This document shows, one piece after another, positions 42,138-51,893 of a stretch of 64,000 bases of DNA (the stretch's first letter is position 1; every line of letters starts with the position of its first letter). Source of the stretch: Paracidovorax wautersii (GTDB lineage: Bacteria > Pseudomonadota > Gammaproteobacteria > Burkholderiales > Burkholderiaceae_C); the NCBI RefSeq assembly GCF_900113035.1, contig NZ_FONX01000001.1, forward strand, positions 416,616 through 480,615, read 5' to 3'. Position numbers and translations under genes: made by a program. The notes below the pieces were generated by a model. It was given only the letters and a program-made list of their open reading frames with translations, was not told the origin of the DNA and ran no database searches.

Positions 42138-42869
42138 ATGGCCTCAACAACCAACCGTACCGACAAAGTTCTCGTGGTGGATGACGACGCCCGCATCCGT
42201 GATCTGCTGCGGCGCTACCTGACACAGGAAGGCTTCGAGGTCATGGTGGCCGAAGACGGCAAGGCGCTGAACCGCATCCTGCTGCGCGAAACGGTGGACC
42301 TCATCGTCCTGGACCTGATGATGCCCGGCGAAGACGGCCTGTCGATCTGCCGCCGCCTGCGCGCCGCCAACGACCGCACGCCGATCATCATGCTGACCGC
42401 CAAGGGCGAGGACGTGGACCGCATCGTCGGCCTGGAAGTGGGCGCCGACGACTACCTCGGCAAGCCATTCAACCCCCGCGAGCTGCTGGCCCGCATCCAC
42501 GCCGTGCTGCGCCGCCGCCCGCCGCAGGAAGCGCCTGGCGCGCCTTCCGGCGACAACGAGGTGGTGACCTTCGGCCCCTTCACCTTCGACCTGGGCACCC
42601 GCGCGCTGCAGCGCAACGGCGAGGAACTGCCGCTCACGACCGGCGAATTCGCCATGCTCAAGGCCCTGGTGCGCCACCCGCGCCAGCCGCTGTCGCGCGA
42701 AAAGCTGGCCCTGCTGGCCCGTGGCCGCGAGTTCGAGCCCTTCGACCGGAGCCTGGACGTGCAGGTCTCGCGCCTGCGCAAGCTGGTCGAGGTCGATGCC
42801 GCCGCCCCCCGCTATATCCAGACCGTCTGGGGCGTGGGCTATGTGTTCGTTCCGGACGGAGCGAACTGA
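42138..42869 (+). CDS. ompR: Response regulator OmpR
   Basis: A 243-residue OmpR/PhoB-type regulator. The receiver domain has VLVVDDDARIRDLL near 12-25, phospho-acceptor Asp59 in LIVLDLMMPG, Thr in LTAKGED and Lys in LGKPFNPREL. The winged-helix domain begins near 145 (VVTFGPFTFDLGTRAL) with the recognition region REFEPFDRSLDVQVSRLRKL. It is the standard partner of EnvZ in osmoregulation, and the envZ gene follows 237 bp downstream, farther than in enteric bacteria, so translation coupling is absent. Confidence 0.93.
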   Translation: MASTTNRTDKVLVVDDDARIRDLLRRYLTQEGFEVMVAEDGKALNRILLRETVDLIVLDLMMPGEDGLSICRRLRAANDRTPIIMLTAKGEDVDRIVGLEVGADDYLGKPFNPRELLARIHAVLRRRPPQEAPGAPSGDNEVVTFGPFTFDLGTRALQRNGEELPLTTGEFAMLKALVRHPRQPLSREKLALLARGREFEPFDRSLDVQVSRLRKLVEVDAAAPRYIQTVWGVGYVFVPDGAN

Positions 42870-43106
42870 TACGGCCCAGGCGATGTTGAACCGCTCCACA
42901 CCCTGGCGCGGCTTCTGGCCCGGGATGCCATCCAAGACATCGAGCGCAACCGCAGTCGCCGCCTTGGGGCGCGCCTGCGGTTCGGCGTGCCCGCGAACTT
43001 TCCGGCGCCGCCTCGATTCACAACCCGGCTCGCTCGGCGCCCCTGGCGTCCAGCAGCCTCTAGAGCCGGCACGGCATGCAGCGCTCGGCCTTTCTTCCTG
43101 AATGAC

Positions 43107-44612
43107 ATGAGCGCTACCTACGAGGCATCTTCCGATGCGACCGGCCCCGCTTCGCTCGATGCTGCCAACCCCGAGCGCAACTCCCGCACGCGCGTGGGGC
43201 TGAATCTTTTCTGGCGCACCTTCTTCCTGCTGGCCCTGCTGCTGGTCGGCAGCATCCTGGCCTGGCTGCAGACGCTGCGCGCCCTCGAATTCGAGCCGCG
43301 CACGCTGCAGACCGCGCAGCAGGTCGCCTCGCTGGTCAACCTGAGCCGCGCCGCCTTGATCCATGCGGACGCCATCGCGCGCGTCTCTCTTATCAAGACC
43401 ATGGCCGACCAGGAAGGCGTGCGCATCCTGCCGCGCGAACCCGGCGACAAATTCGAGCTGCTGGACCCCTCCGCCCTGGGCACGCGCCTGACCGAAGAGC
43501 TGACGCTGCGCCTGGGCCCCGGCACCATCGTGGCCAGCAGCGTGAACGGCGAAAAAGGCCTCTGGGTGGGCTTCACCATCAACGGCGACCCGAACTGGCT
43601 GCTGATGGACCGCTCGCGCCTGAGCGCGGCCGGCGGCAAGACCTGGATGATCTGGCTCATCACCGCGGGCGCGCTGTCGCTGGCGGGGGCCGCGGCCATC
43701 GCGCGGCTGATCAACCGGCCGCTCAAGCAGCTCTCGTACGCGGCCAACCGCGTGCGCGACGGCGACTTCGCGGCCAGCCAGCTCGACGAAGAGGTGGTGA
43801 CCAGCGAGATCCGCGAGGTGAACATCGGCTTCAACCGCATGGCGCAGAAGCTCGCCAAGCTGGAGCAGGACCGCGCCGTGATGCTGGCCGGCATCTCGCA
43901 CGACCTGCGCACCCCGCTGGCCCGGCTGCGGCTGGAAACCGAGATGAGCGTGAACGACGACGTGGCGCGCGAGCACATGGTGGCCGACATCGTCCAGCTC
44001 GATGCGACGATCGACAAGTTCCTCGACTACGCCCGCCCCGAGCACGTGAACCTGACGCCGGTCAACCTGCATGCGGTGGTGTCGTCCTGCGTCTATGCCG
44101 TGCAGGACCACCGCGAGCTGCAGATCACCATGGACGTGCCCGAAGACCTGAACGTGATGGTCGACGAGGTGGAGCTGGCACGCGTCATCTCCAACCTGCT
44201 GGAGAACGCGCGGCGCTACGGCAAGTCGGCCGACAGCGGCACCGCCAGCGTGGACATCGCCGCCAAGGGCCGCGAGAAATGGGTGCTGCTGAAGATGCGC
44301 GACCACGGCAACGGCGTGCCGCCCGAGCAACTGGCCAATCTGACCAAGCCCTTCTTCCGCGGCGATTCGGCCCGCACCGCCGCCGCCGGCGCCGGGCTGG
44401 GCCTGTCCATCGTGGACAAGACCGTGCAGCGCATGGGCGGCATCTTCGCGCTGGCCAATGCGGCCTCCGGCGGGCTGGTGGCGCACATCCAGCTGCAGCG
44501 CGCCGAGCTGCCCAGCGGCAAGGACCCCAAGCAACGCCTGCAGCGCCCGCAGATCAAGCGCCACCTGCCGCCGCGCCCCAGCGGGGACGACGACGCGGGC
44601 AATCTCACCTGA
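43107..44612 (+). CDS. envZ: Sensor histidine kinase EnvZ
   Basis: A 501-residue sensor kinase. The first helix is near 30-53 (LFWRTFFLLALLLVGSILAW), followed by a periplasmic domain, a second helix near 178-198, HAMP, the dimerisation domain with His265 in GISHDLRTPLARLRLE, and the ATPase domain with N box VISNLLENARRYG and G boxes RDHGNGVPPEQ and AGAGLGLSIVDKT. It phosphorylates OmpR in response to osmolarity. The start has no strong ribosome site; an in-frame extension upstream is possible but its sequence looks unlike protein. Confidence 0.9.
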   Translation: MSATYEASSDATGPASLDAANPERNSRTRVGLNLFWRTFFLLALLLVGSILAWLQTLRALEFEPRTLQTAQQVASLVNLSRAALIHADAIARVSLIKTMADQEGVRILPREPGDKFELLDPSALGTRLTEELTLRLGPGTIVASSVNGEKGLWVGFTINGDPNWLLMDRSRLSAAGGKTWMIWLITAGALSLAGAAAIARLINRPLKQLSYAANRVRDGDFAASQLDEEVVTSEIREVNIGFNRMAQKLAKLEQDRAVMLAGISHDLRTPLARLRLETEMSVNDDVAREHMVADIVQLDATIDKFLDYARPEHVNLTPVNLHAVVSSCVYAVQDHRELQITMDVPEDLNVMVDEVELARVISNLLENARRYGKSADSGTASVDIAAKGREKWVLLKMRDHGNGVPPEQLANLTKPFFRGDSARTAAAGAGLGLSIVDKTVQRMGGIFALANAASGGLVAHIQLQRAELPSGKDPKQRLQRPQIKRHLPPRPSGDDDAGNLT

Positions 44613-44678
44613 AGCCCTGAGGCCGATCACAGCGCCCCACCGCCCGGCATCCGGGGCGGGGCCGCGCAGTGAGGCGGA

Positions 44679-45182
44679 TTAAGCCGCAGCGCCGGCTGCC
44701 GTCGGGCGCCCGAACAGCAGCGTGGCGGCGCGGGCCTCCATGGCCAGCCCCTGCCCCACCGGGCCCATGCGCTCGGCCGTCTTGGCCTTCACGTTCACCT
44801 GGTCTTCGCGCAGCCCCAGCGCAGCGGCGATGCGCGCACGCATGCCGGGAATGTGCGGCGCCAGCCGGGGCGCCTGGGCGATCACCGTGCTGTCGATGTT
44901 GCCGATCTCGTAGCCGCGGGCGCGCACGCGGCGCGCGGCCTCGGCCAGCAGCACGACCGAATCGGCGCCCTTGAACTCGGGATCGGTGTCGGGGAAATGG
45001 CTGCCGATGTCGCCCAGGGCCGCGGCGCCCAGCAGCGCGTCGGTGATGGCGTGCAGCAGCACGTCGGCATCGGAATGGCCCAGCAGGCCCAGCGTGTGCG
45101 GGATCTCCACGCCGCCGATGATGAGCTTGCGCCCGGGGACCAGGGCGTGGATGTCCCAGCCTTCGCCAATTCGCAGATCCAT
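44679..45182 (-). CDS. ispF: 2-C-methyl-D-erythritol 2,4-cyclodiphosphate synthase
   Basis: A 167-residue enzyme of the MEP isoprenoid pathway that makes MEcPP from CDP-ME 2-phosphate. Metal ligands Asp10 and His12 lie in [12 protein letters not shown]; the signature [20 protein letters not shown] and the motif [19 protein letters not shown] follow; [17 protein letters not shown] is the CMP-binding end. Length is normal. It follows ispD by 57 bp on the same strand and converges with envZ. Confidence 0.95.
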   Translation of the reverse strand: MDLRIGEGWDIHALVPGRKLIIGGVEIPHTLGLLGHSDADVLLHAITDALLGAAALGDIGSHFPDTDPEFKGADSVVLLAEAARRVRARGYEIGNIDSTVIAQAPRLAPHIPGMRARIAAALGLREDQVNVKAKTAERMGPVGQGLAMEARAATLLFGRPTAAGAAA

Positions 45183-45239
45183 GAGATTCCTTGTGTGTGC
45201 TGCGCTGGGCGGCCGCGCGATGGCCGGGCCGCCCCGGTT

Positions 45240-46094
45240 TCAGAAAATGGTGCGCGCCGGCACGGCCGAAGCCTCGCCGCGCTGGCCGCCGAAGCGATCC
45301 AGCGTGGCGCCGTGCATGCGCTGGGCCAGCACGGCGGCGGCCAGCGCGAAGTCGTCGGGATAGGTGACCTTGAAGTTCTGCGCCCCGCCCGGCACCAGCC
45401 GCGGGTGGTGGCCCATGGCCTCCATGGCGCTGGCCTCGTCGGTGGCCTGGGCGCCCAGGTGCTCCAGGGCCTGGAGCAAGGGGCCCAGGCGGAACATCTG
45501 CGGCGTCTGGGCCAGCCATTTGTCGCTGCGGTCCACCGTGGCGCCGACCCGCACGCCACCCGGCCCTTCGGTGGCCGTCTTGAGCGTGTCGGCTAGCTTG
45601 TGCGCCAGCAGCCCGCCCACCGCATCGTGCGCGCAGGCGTCGATCAGCGCGTCGATCTGCGCCGTGGTGACCAGGCAGCGGGCCGCGTCGTGCACCAGCA
45701 CCCAGTCGTCCTCGCCCGCGCCGCGCGCCTTGAGCGCCAGCAGGCCGCCGCGCACCGTGTCCGCACGCGTCGCGCCGCCGCAGGGCATGACGAAGAACTG
45801 CGGGCTGACGGGCGCCAGCCGGTCGAAGAAATCATCGCCCGGCGCCACGGCCACCAGCGTGCCCAGCAGCCGGCCCACGCCGGCGAAGGCCGCCAGAGTG
45901 TGCAGCACCATGGGCTGGCCGGCCACCGGCTGGTATTGCTTGGGCTGGGGGGGCGCCGTGCCCTGCGCCGCGCCAGCCGCGGAAGGCGCGACCGCCCGGG
46001 CGCCGACGCCCGCGCAGGGGATGAGCGCCCAGAAGCGCCCGGTAGCGGCCAGCGGCACGGGGGGCATGGAAGCGAGGGCGGCGTCGAAGGTCAT
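45240..46094 (-). CDS. ispD: 2-C-methyl-D-erythritol 4-phosphate cytidylyltransferase, with insertion
   Basis: A 284-residue enzyme that makes CDP-ME from MEP and CTP. The CTP-binding start CAGVGAR at 27-33 and PKQYQPVAGQPMVLHTL at 51-67 are present, as are LVHDAARCLV, TVDRSDKWLAQTPQMF and TDEASAMEAMG. Between GVGAR and PKQY lies a 17-residue Ala/Gly/Pro-rich stretch, about 11 residues longer than usual, in the flexible loop that closes over the nucleotide. About 20 extra residues also precede the core. Upstream of ispF, divergent from mfd. Confidence 0.93.
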   Translation of the reverse strand: MTFDAALASMPPVPLAATGRFWALIPCAGVGARAVAPSAAGAAQGTAPPQPKQYQPVAGQPMVLHTLAAFAGVGRLLGTLVAVAPGDDFFDRLAPVSPQFFVMPCGGATRADTVRGGLLALKARGAGEDDWVLVHDAARCLVTTAQIDALIDACAHDAVGGLLAHKLADTLKTATEGPGGVRVGATVDRSDKWLAQTPQMFRLGPLLQALEHLGAQATDEASAMEAMGHHPRLVPGGAQNFKVTYPDDFALAAAVLAQRMHGATLDRFGGQRGEASAVPARTIF

Positions 46095-46260
46095 GGGCGG
46101 CCGATTCTACGAGCGCCCCGTCCCGCCCTGCGGCCCTTGCAGGGTTACGGAAAGGACACATATGTCTCCAATCCCCGCCCCCTAGAATCATGCGGCTTGC
46201 GCCCGCGTGCCTTCTGCGCCTGGGCCTTCCGGCCCGACGCCCGCCAATCCGCCCCCTCGC

Positions 46261-49200
46261 ATGGAACTGCCCAAACTCTCCCCCGGAAAACGATTCACCC
46301 TGCCCCGCCCTGCGGGCAGCGCCGATGCGCTGCTGCTGGCGCGCCTGGGCGAGCGGGAAAAGGACCAGCACCGCACGGTGGCCATCGTCACGGCCGACGC
46401 CACCGACGCGCAGCGGCTGATCGACGAGATGGCGTTCTTCGCGCCCGGGCTGCGCTGCGCGCTGTTCCCCGACTGGGAGACGCTGCCCTACGACACCTTC
46501 TCGCCCCACCAGGACCTCATCAGCGAGCGCCTGGCCACGCTCTGGCGCATCAGCCAGAAGGACAAGGACACCGGCGCCGACGTGGTGCTGGTGCCCGCCA
46601 CCACGGCGCTCTACCGGGTCGCGCCGCCCTCGTTCCTGGCGGCCTACACCTTCCACTTCAAGGTCAAGCAGAAGCTGGACGAGGCCAGGTTCCGCGCCCA
46701 GCTCACGCTGGCCGGCTACAGCCATGTCTCGCAGGTGGTGAGCCCCGGCGAGTACGCGGTGCGTGGCGGGCTGATCGACCTCTTCCCCATGGGCTCGCCC
46801 GTGCCCTACCGGGTGGACCTGTTCGATGACGAGATCGATTCCATCCGTACCTTCGATCCCGACACGCAGCGCAGCCTCTACCCCGTTCCCGAGGTGCGCC
46901 TGCTGCCCGGCCGCGAATTCCCCATGGACGACGCGGCCCGGGCCAAGTTCCGCAGCCGCTGGCGCGAGCTGCTCGAAGGCGACCCCACGAAAAGCCGCAT
47001 CTACAAGGACATGGGCAACGGCGTGGCCACGGCCGGCATCGAGTACTACCTGCCGCTCTTCTTCGACGAGACCGCCACCGTCTTCGACTATCTTGGAGAG
47101 GACGCCACCGTGGTGCTGCACGGCGACCTGGAGCCGGCCTTCCAGCGCTTCTGGCAGGACACGAAGGAGCGTTTCCGCCTGGTGCAGGGCGACCCGGACC
47201 GGCCGGCGCTGCCGCCCGAATCGCTGTTCCTCGGCACCGAGCAGTTCTATACCCGCGCCAACGCGCACGCCCAGCTGGCGCTGCGCCCGGGCACGGAAGA
47301 CGTGGCCGACAACCCGAACTTCCAGAAGCTGGGCGATCTCTCAGTCGTGCGCGGCGCCGAGGACCCGCTCGCGCGCCTGCACGCCCACATCCGCAACACG
47401 CAGCACCGCGTGCTGCTGCTGGCCGAGAGCGACGGCCGGCGCGAGAGCCTGCTGGACTTCCTGCGCGCATCGCAGCTGAGCCCGCCCGCATTCGAATCGC
47501 TGGCCGAATTCCAGGGCCAGTCGGCCGAGCAGGTCGGCATCGCCACCGCCGCGCTGGCCGTGGGCTTCGCCTGGATCGAAGAAGGCATCGACTTCGTCAC
47601 CGAGACCGAGCTGTTCGCCGCCGGCGTGACCACGCGCCGGCGCAAGAAGCAGGAACAGGTGAGCGATGTCGAGGCGCTCATCAAGGACCTGTCGGAACTC
47701 ACCCTGGGCGACCCGGTGGTGCACAGCGCGCACGGCATCGGCCGCTACCGCGGCCTGATCCACATGGACGTGGGCCAGAAGAATCCCGACGGCACGCCCG
47801 CGATGCAGGAGTTCCTGCACCTCGAATACGCCGACAAGGCCGTGCTCTACGTGCCGGTGAGCCAGCTGCAGCTCATCAGCCGCTACACCGGCGTATCCGC
47901 CGACGAGGCGCCGCTGCACAAGCTGGGCAGCGGCCAGTGGGAAAAGGCCAAGCGCAAGGCCGCCGAGCAGGTGCGCGATTCCGCCGCCGAGCTGCTCAAC
48001 ATCTACGCGCGCCGCGCGGCGCGCGAAGGCCATGCCTTCCGCTATTCGCCACAGGACTACGAGCAGTTCGCCAACGACTTCGGCTTCGAGGAAACGGCCG
48101 ACCAGAACGCCGCCATCCACGCGGTGATCCAGGACATGATCTCGCCCCGCCCCATGGACCGGCTGGTCTGCGGCGACGTGGGCTTCGGCAAGACCGAGGT
48201 CGCGCTGCGCGCGGCCTTCGTGGCCGTCACGGGCGGCAAGCAGGTGGCCTTCCTCGCGCCGACCACGCTGCTGGCCGAGCAGCACTACCAGACGCTGGTG
48301 GACCGCTTCTCCAAGTGGCCGGTGAAGATCGCCGAGGTCTCGCGCTTCCGCTCCGGCAAGGAGATCACGGCCGCCATCAAGGGCATCGGCGACGGCACGG
48401 TGGACATCGTCGTGGGCACGCACAAGCTGCTGAGTGAGTCCACCAAGTTCCACAACCTGGGCCTGCTCATCATCGACGAGGAACACCGCTTCGGCGTGCG
48501 CCACAAGGAGCAGATGAAGGCGCTGCGCGCCGAGGTGGACGTGCTCACGCTCACCGCCACGCCGATCCCGCGCACGCTGGGCATGGCGCTGGAGGGCCTG
48601 CGCGACCTCTCCGTGATCGCCACCGCGCCGCAGCGGCGCCTGGCCATCAAGACCTTCGTGCGCACCGAAGGCACGGGCGTGATCCGCGAGGCGGTGCTGC
48701 GCGAATTGAAGCGCGGCGGGCAGTGCTACTTTCTGCACAACGAGGTGGAGACGATCGAGAACCGGCGCCAGAAGCTGGAAGAGATCCTGCCCGAGGCGCG
48801 CATCGCCGTGGCCCACGGCCAGATGCCCGAACGCGAGCTGGAGAAGGTGATGCGCGACTTCGTGGCGCAGCGCTACAACATCCTGCTGTGCTCGACCATC
48901 ATCGAGACCGGCATCGACGTGCCCACGGCCAACACCATCATCATGAGCCGCGCCGACAAGTTCGGCCTGGCGCAACTGCACCAGCTGCGCGGCCGCGTGG
49001 GCCGCAGCCACCACCAGGCCTATGCCTACCTGATGGTGCCCGACATCGAAGGCCTGACCAAGCAGGCGGCCCAGCGGCTGGACGCCATCCAGCAGATGGA
49101 GGAACTGGGCTCGGGCTTCTACCTCGCCATGCACGACCTGGAGATCCGCGGCGCGGGCGAGGTGCTGGGCGAGAACCAGAGCGGCAACATGCTCGAAGTG

Positions 49201-49749
49201 GGCTTCCAGCTCTACAACGAGATGCTGAGCGAGGCCGTGAAGTCGCTCAAGGCCGGCAAGGAACCCGACCTGCTCGCACCGCTCTCGGTCACCACCGACA
49301 TCAACCTGCATGCCCCGGCCCTGCTGCCCGACGACTACTGCGGCGACGTGCACCTGCGCCTGTCCTTCTACAAGAAGCTCGCCACGGCCAAGAACGCCGA
49401 CCAGATCGATGGCCTGCTCGAAGAGATCGTGGACCGCTTCGGCAAGCTGCCGCCGCAGGCGCAGACGCTGATCGACGTGCACCGCCTGCGCGTGCTGAGC
49501 CAGCCCTACGGCGTGCTCAAGGTGGACGCGGCGCCGGGCGTGATCAACATCACCTTCAAGCCCAAGCCGCCGGTGGACCCGATGGCCATCATCCACCTGA
49601 TCCAGAAGAACAAGCACATCAAGCTGGCGGGCAACGAGAAGCTGCGCATCGAACGCGAACTGGCCGAGCCCAAGGCCCGGGCCCAGTTGGTGCGCGACAT
49701 CCTGCGCAGCCTGGGCCAGCCGCTGGCGGTGCAGGACGCGAAGGCTTGA
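46261..49749 (+). CDS. mfd: Transcription-repair coupling factor Mfd
   Basis: A 1162-residue ATP-dependent translocase that removes RNA polymerase stalled at lesions and recruits UvrA. The UvrB-like N-terminal part has LFPDWETLPYDTFSPHQD and VSPGEYAVRGGLIDLFP. The RNA polymerase-interacting domain starts near 485 (LGDPVVHSAHGIGRYRGL). The helicase domains have Walker A GDVGFGKTEVALRAA, IIDEEHRFG, TATPIPRTL and QLRGRVGRSHHQAYAYL. The C-terminal inhibitory domain ends near 1130. Full length. Start ATG at 46261; the intergenic region to ispD is 166 bp. Confidence 0.97.
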   Translation: MELPKLSPGKRFTLPRPAGSADALLLARLGEREKDQHRTVAIVTADATDAQRLIDEMAFFAPGLRCALFPDWETLPYDTFSPHQDLISERLATLWRISQKDKDTGADVVLVPATTALYRVAPPSFLAAYTFHFKVKQKLDEARFRAQLTLAGYSHVSQVVSPGEYAVRGGLIDLFPMGSPVPYRVDLFDDEIDSIRTFDPDTQRSLYPVPEVRLLPGREFPMDDAARAKFRSRWRELLEGDPTKSRIYKDMGNGVATAGIEYYLPLFFDETATVFDYLGEDATVVLHGDLEPAFQRFWQDTKERFRLVQGDPDRPALPPESLFLGTEQFYTRANAHAQLALRPGTEDVADNPNFQKLGDLSVVRGAEDPLARLHAHIRNTQHRVLLLAESDGRRESLLDFLRASQLSPPAFESLAEFQGQSAEQVGIATAALAVGFAWIEEGIDFVTETELFAAGVTTRRRKKQEQVSDVEALIKDLSELTLGDPVVHSAHGIGRYRGLIHMDVGQKNPDGTPAMQEFLHLEYADKAVLYVPVSQLQLISRYTGVSADEAPLHKLGSGQWEKAKRKAAEQVRDSAAELLNIYARRAAREGHAFRYSPQDYEQFANDFGFEETADQNAAIHAVIQDMISPRPMDRLVCGDVGFGKTEVALRAAFVAVTGGKQVAFLAPTTLLAEQHYQTLVDRFSKWPVKIAEVSRFRSGKEITAAIKGIGDGTVDIVVGTHKLLSESTKFHNLGLLIIDEEHRFGVRHKEQMKALRAEVDVLTLTATPIPRTLGMALEGLRDLSVIATAPQRRLAIKTFVRTEGTGVIREAVLRELKRGGQCYFLHNEVETIENRRQKLEEILPEARIAVAHGQMPERELEKVMRDFVAQRYNILLCSTIIETGIDVPTANTIIMSRADKFGLAQLHQLRGRVGRSHHQAYAYLMVPDIEGLTKQAAQRLDAIQQMEELGSGFYLAMHDLEIRGAGEVLGENQSGNMLEVGFQLYNEMLSEAVKSLKAGKEPDLLAPLSVTTDINLHAPALLPDDYCGDVHLRLSFYKKLATAKNADQIDGLLEEIVDRFGKLPPQAQTLIDVHRLRVLSQPYGVLKVDAAPGVINITFKPKPPVDPMAIIHLIQKNKHIKLAGNEKLRIERELAEPKARAQLVRDILRSLGQPLAVQDAKA

Positions 49750-50268
49750 GCGGCTCGAGCGCCTGGACAGAAAGAGCCAACGGGCGCCGGGCACATGGCG
49801 CTGCGACCGGCGCCAAGGCCATGCGCCGTAGCCTGGTTGCCGCAGTTCCACGACGCTGATTGCTTCTCCGGCCGCTGGAGCTCCGGCTCGCCCTTGCACG
49901 CCGCCCTCGTCAGGCTGCGGCTGCCTGCGTCGGCGGCCCGGGCCTTCGCTTGTGCGGAGACAGCAATGAGAACTGCAGAGGCCCCCGTGGTCGGGGTCGG
50001 GGTCGGCCGGGAATGAAAATCACCAGAGCGTGATGCCGATCTGTCCGGTTCCTGTTGCGCATGCGGTTGTCCCGACTCATGTTTGCGATAGATCAAGGAC
50101 AGGAAGCAGTTCGTTGCGCAATACCGATATCGACTTCGCTTTCCCGATAGGACTGCAGCTCACCTCGCATTTTTCTCCTTCATAGTTGTTCCAAGGCGTT
50201 ACAGCCATACCGAGTGGCGCGCAAGACTGGCCGGCACCTACCCCCCGATGCCCCGAGGAGGAGACACC
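49750..50268. other. 519-bp intergenic region without a recognised gene
   Basis: No open frame here has family features. The first half is GC-rich; the second (from about 50030) is more AT-rich, with GTTTGCGATAGATCAAGG at 50081 and an AT-rich run ATTTTTCTCCTTCATAG near 50168, and likely contains the promoter of the Aer-type gene. Confidence 0.5.
50083..50096. promoter_or_regulatory. Candidate FNR/Anr site
   Basis: TTGCGATAGATCAA matches the TTGAT-N4-ATCAA consensus in eight of ten defined positions; the right half is perfect. It lies 173 bp upstream of a gene for an Aer-type aerotaxis receptor, a class often controlled by oxygen regulators. Confidence 0.35.
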
Positions 50269-51816
50269 ATGCGACAGAATGTCCACACCACGCAGCGGGA
50301 GTTCGACTTCCCGACCGATGCGACGCTGATGTCTACGACGGACACGCAAAGCCACGTCACGTACGCCAATGCGGCCTTCATCGCCGTGAGCGGCTTCGAT
50401 CGCGACGAGATCATGGGCCAGCCGCACAATCTGGTGCGGCACCCGGATATGCCGAAGCAGGCCTTCGCAGACATGTGGGCAACGTTGAAGCGGGGCAAGT
50501 CCTGGACGGCCCTCGTCAAGAACAGGCGAAAGAACGGTGACTTCTACTGGGTACGGGCCAATGCCACGCCGGTGATCCGCCAGGGACAGGTCACTGGCTA
50601 CATGTCGGTGCGTACCAAGCCCTCTCGATCCGAGATCGACGCGGCCGAGGCGCTCTACCGCAAGTTCAGATTGGGGCAGGCGGGCACGCTGGCCTTCCAC
50701 CAGGGACTGATCGTACGAAGCGGTTGGCTCGGCTGGACTTCGGTGTTCCAGACGATGCCGGTGCGCTGGAGGATCCGCTCGGGCATTCTCGCGGGCGGCC
50801 TGCTGGGTTACGCCGGGGCGGCGGCCTGCGGCCTTGAAGGGCAGGCCCTTGGCACCTATGCCGCGGGAGCGGTCACCGTTGCGTTGGCGGTGTCGCTGTG
50901 GCTGGAGTCGCAGATCGCACGCCCGCTGGGCCTGGTGCAGCAGCAGGCGCTCAGCGTGGCCGCCGGCCAGCCTATCGAGAACAAGCACCTGAACCGTGTC
51001 GACGAGATCGGAATGATCCTGCGCGCAGTCAACCAAGCGGGGCTCAATCTGAGGTCGCTGGTCGACGACGTGAGCGGCCAGGTGGATGGCGTGCTGACCG
51101 CCAGTTCCGAAATCGCCCTTGGCAACAACGACCTGAATTCGCGCACCGAGGACGCCGCATCGAACCTGGAGGAGACTGCGGCAGCCATGGAGGAGATGAA
51201 CGCCACCGTCAAGAACAATGCTGCCATCGCCTGCAAGGCCGCGGAACTGGCCGAGAGCGCCAATCAAGCAGCCGGCAGCGGAGGCAGCATCGTGCGGGAA
51301 GTCGTGGACGTCATGCGGGAGATCTCGGCAGCGAGCCAGCAGATCTCCAGCATCCTCGGCGTGATCGACGGCATCGCGTTCCAGACCAACATCCTGGCGC
51401 TGAACGCCGCGGTGGAGGCCGCGCGCGCGGGCGAACAGGGCAAGGGATTCGCCGTGGTCGCGAGTGAAGTCCGCAGTCTCGCGCAGCGGTGCGCCTCCTC
51501 CGCCAAGGAAATCAAGACCCTGGTTGGCGCGAGCCTGGAAAAGGTGGGCAGCGGCGCCTTGAAAGTGGACGCAGCGGGCAGTGCGATGGCCGAGATACTT
51601 GCCCAGGCCGCCCGCGTGAACGACCTGATCGGCCAGATCAATCATTCGACCGTCGAGCAATCCGGGGGAATCGAGGAAGTCAACGCCGCCATATCGCAGC
51701 TGGACCACATGACGCAGCAGAATGCCGCGCTCGTGGAGCAATCGGCAGTGGCTGCGCAAACGCTGGCCGGACAGGCGGAGCGGCTGGCCGAGTCGGTGAG
51801 CGTCTTCAAGAGTTGA
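50269..51816 (+). CDS. aer: Aer-type methyl-accepting chemotaxis protein with PAS domain
   Basis: A 515-residue receptor. The PAS domain spans about 12-115 ([40 protein letters not shown], the FAD-binding style of Aer). Two hydrophobic segments near 172-215 anchor it, followed by HAMP ([20 protein letters not shown]), and the signalling helices with the hairpin tip [20 protein letters not shown]. Aer senses redox or oxygen through FAD. The ATG at 50269 has GAGGAGGAG upstream. Third codon positions are more relaxed than in mfd or serB. No che genes are adjacent. Confidence 0.9.
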   Translation: MRQNVHTTQREFDFPTDATLMSTTDTQSHVTYANAAFIAVSGFDRDEIMGQPHNLVRHPDMPKQAFADMWATLKRGKSWTALVKNRRKNGDFYWVRANATPVIRQGQVTGYMSVRTKPSRSEIDAAEALYRKFRLGQAGTLAFHQGLIVRSGWLGWTSVFQTMPVRWRIRSGILAGGLLGYAGAAACGLEGQALGTYAAGAVTVALAVSLWLESQIARPLGLVQQQALSVAAGQPIENKHLNRVDEIGMILRAVNQAGLNLRSLVDDVSGQVDGVLTASSEIALGNNDLNSRTEDAASNLEETAAAMEEMNATVKNNAAIACKAAELAESANQAAGSGGSIVREVVDVMREISAASQQISSILGVIDGIAFQTNILALNAAVEAARAGEQGKGFAVVASEVRSLAQRCASSAKEIKTLVGASLEKVGSGALKVDAAGSAMAEILAQAARVNDLIGQINHSTVEQSGGIEEVNAAISQLDHMTQQNAALVEQSAVAAQTLAGQAERLAESVSVFKS

Positions 51817-51893
51817 CAAAAAAAGCACGGGGCAGAGGTGCCGGCTCATGCCGACCTCTGACCACCGCGGCTACAAAGGGATAGGGTCGTGAT

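Noticed and set aside
42870..43106. Possible broken gene between ompR and envZ
   Set aside because: The frames here give only basic, Pro/Ala/Arg-rich peptides without similarity to neighbours. It looks like plain spacer DNA.
44613..44678. Terminator between envZ and ispF
   Set aside because: A GC-rich imperfect hairpin is present near 44629-44665, but pairing is poor and no T tract follows on either strand.
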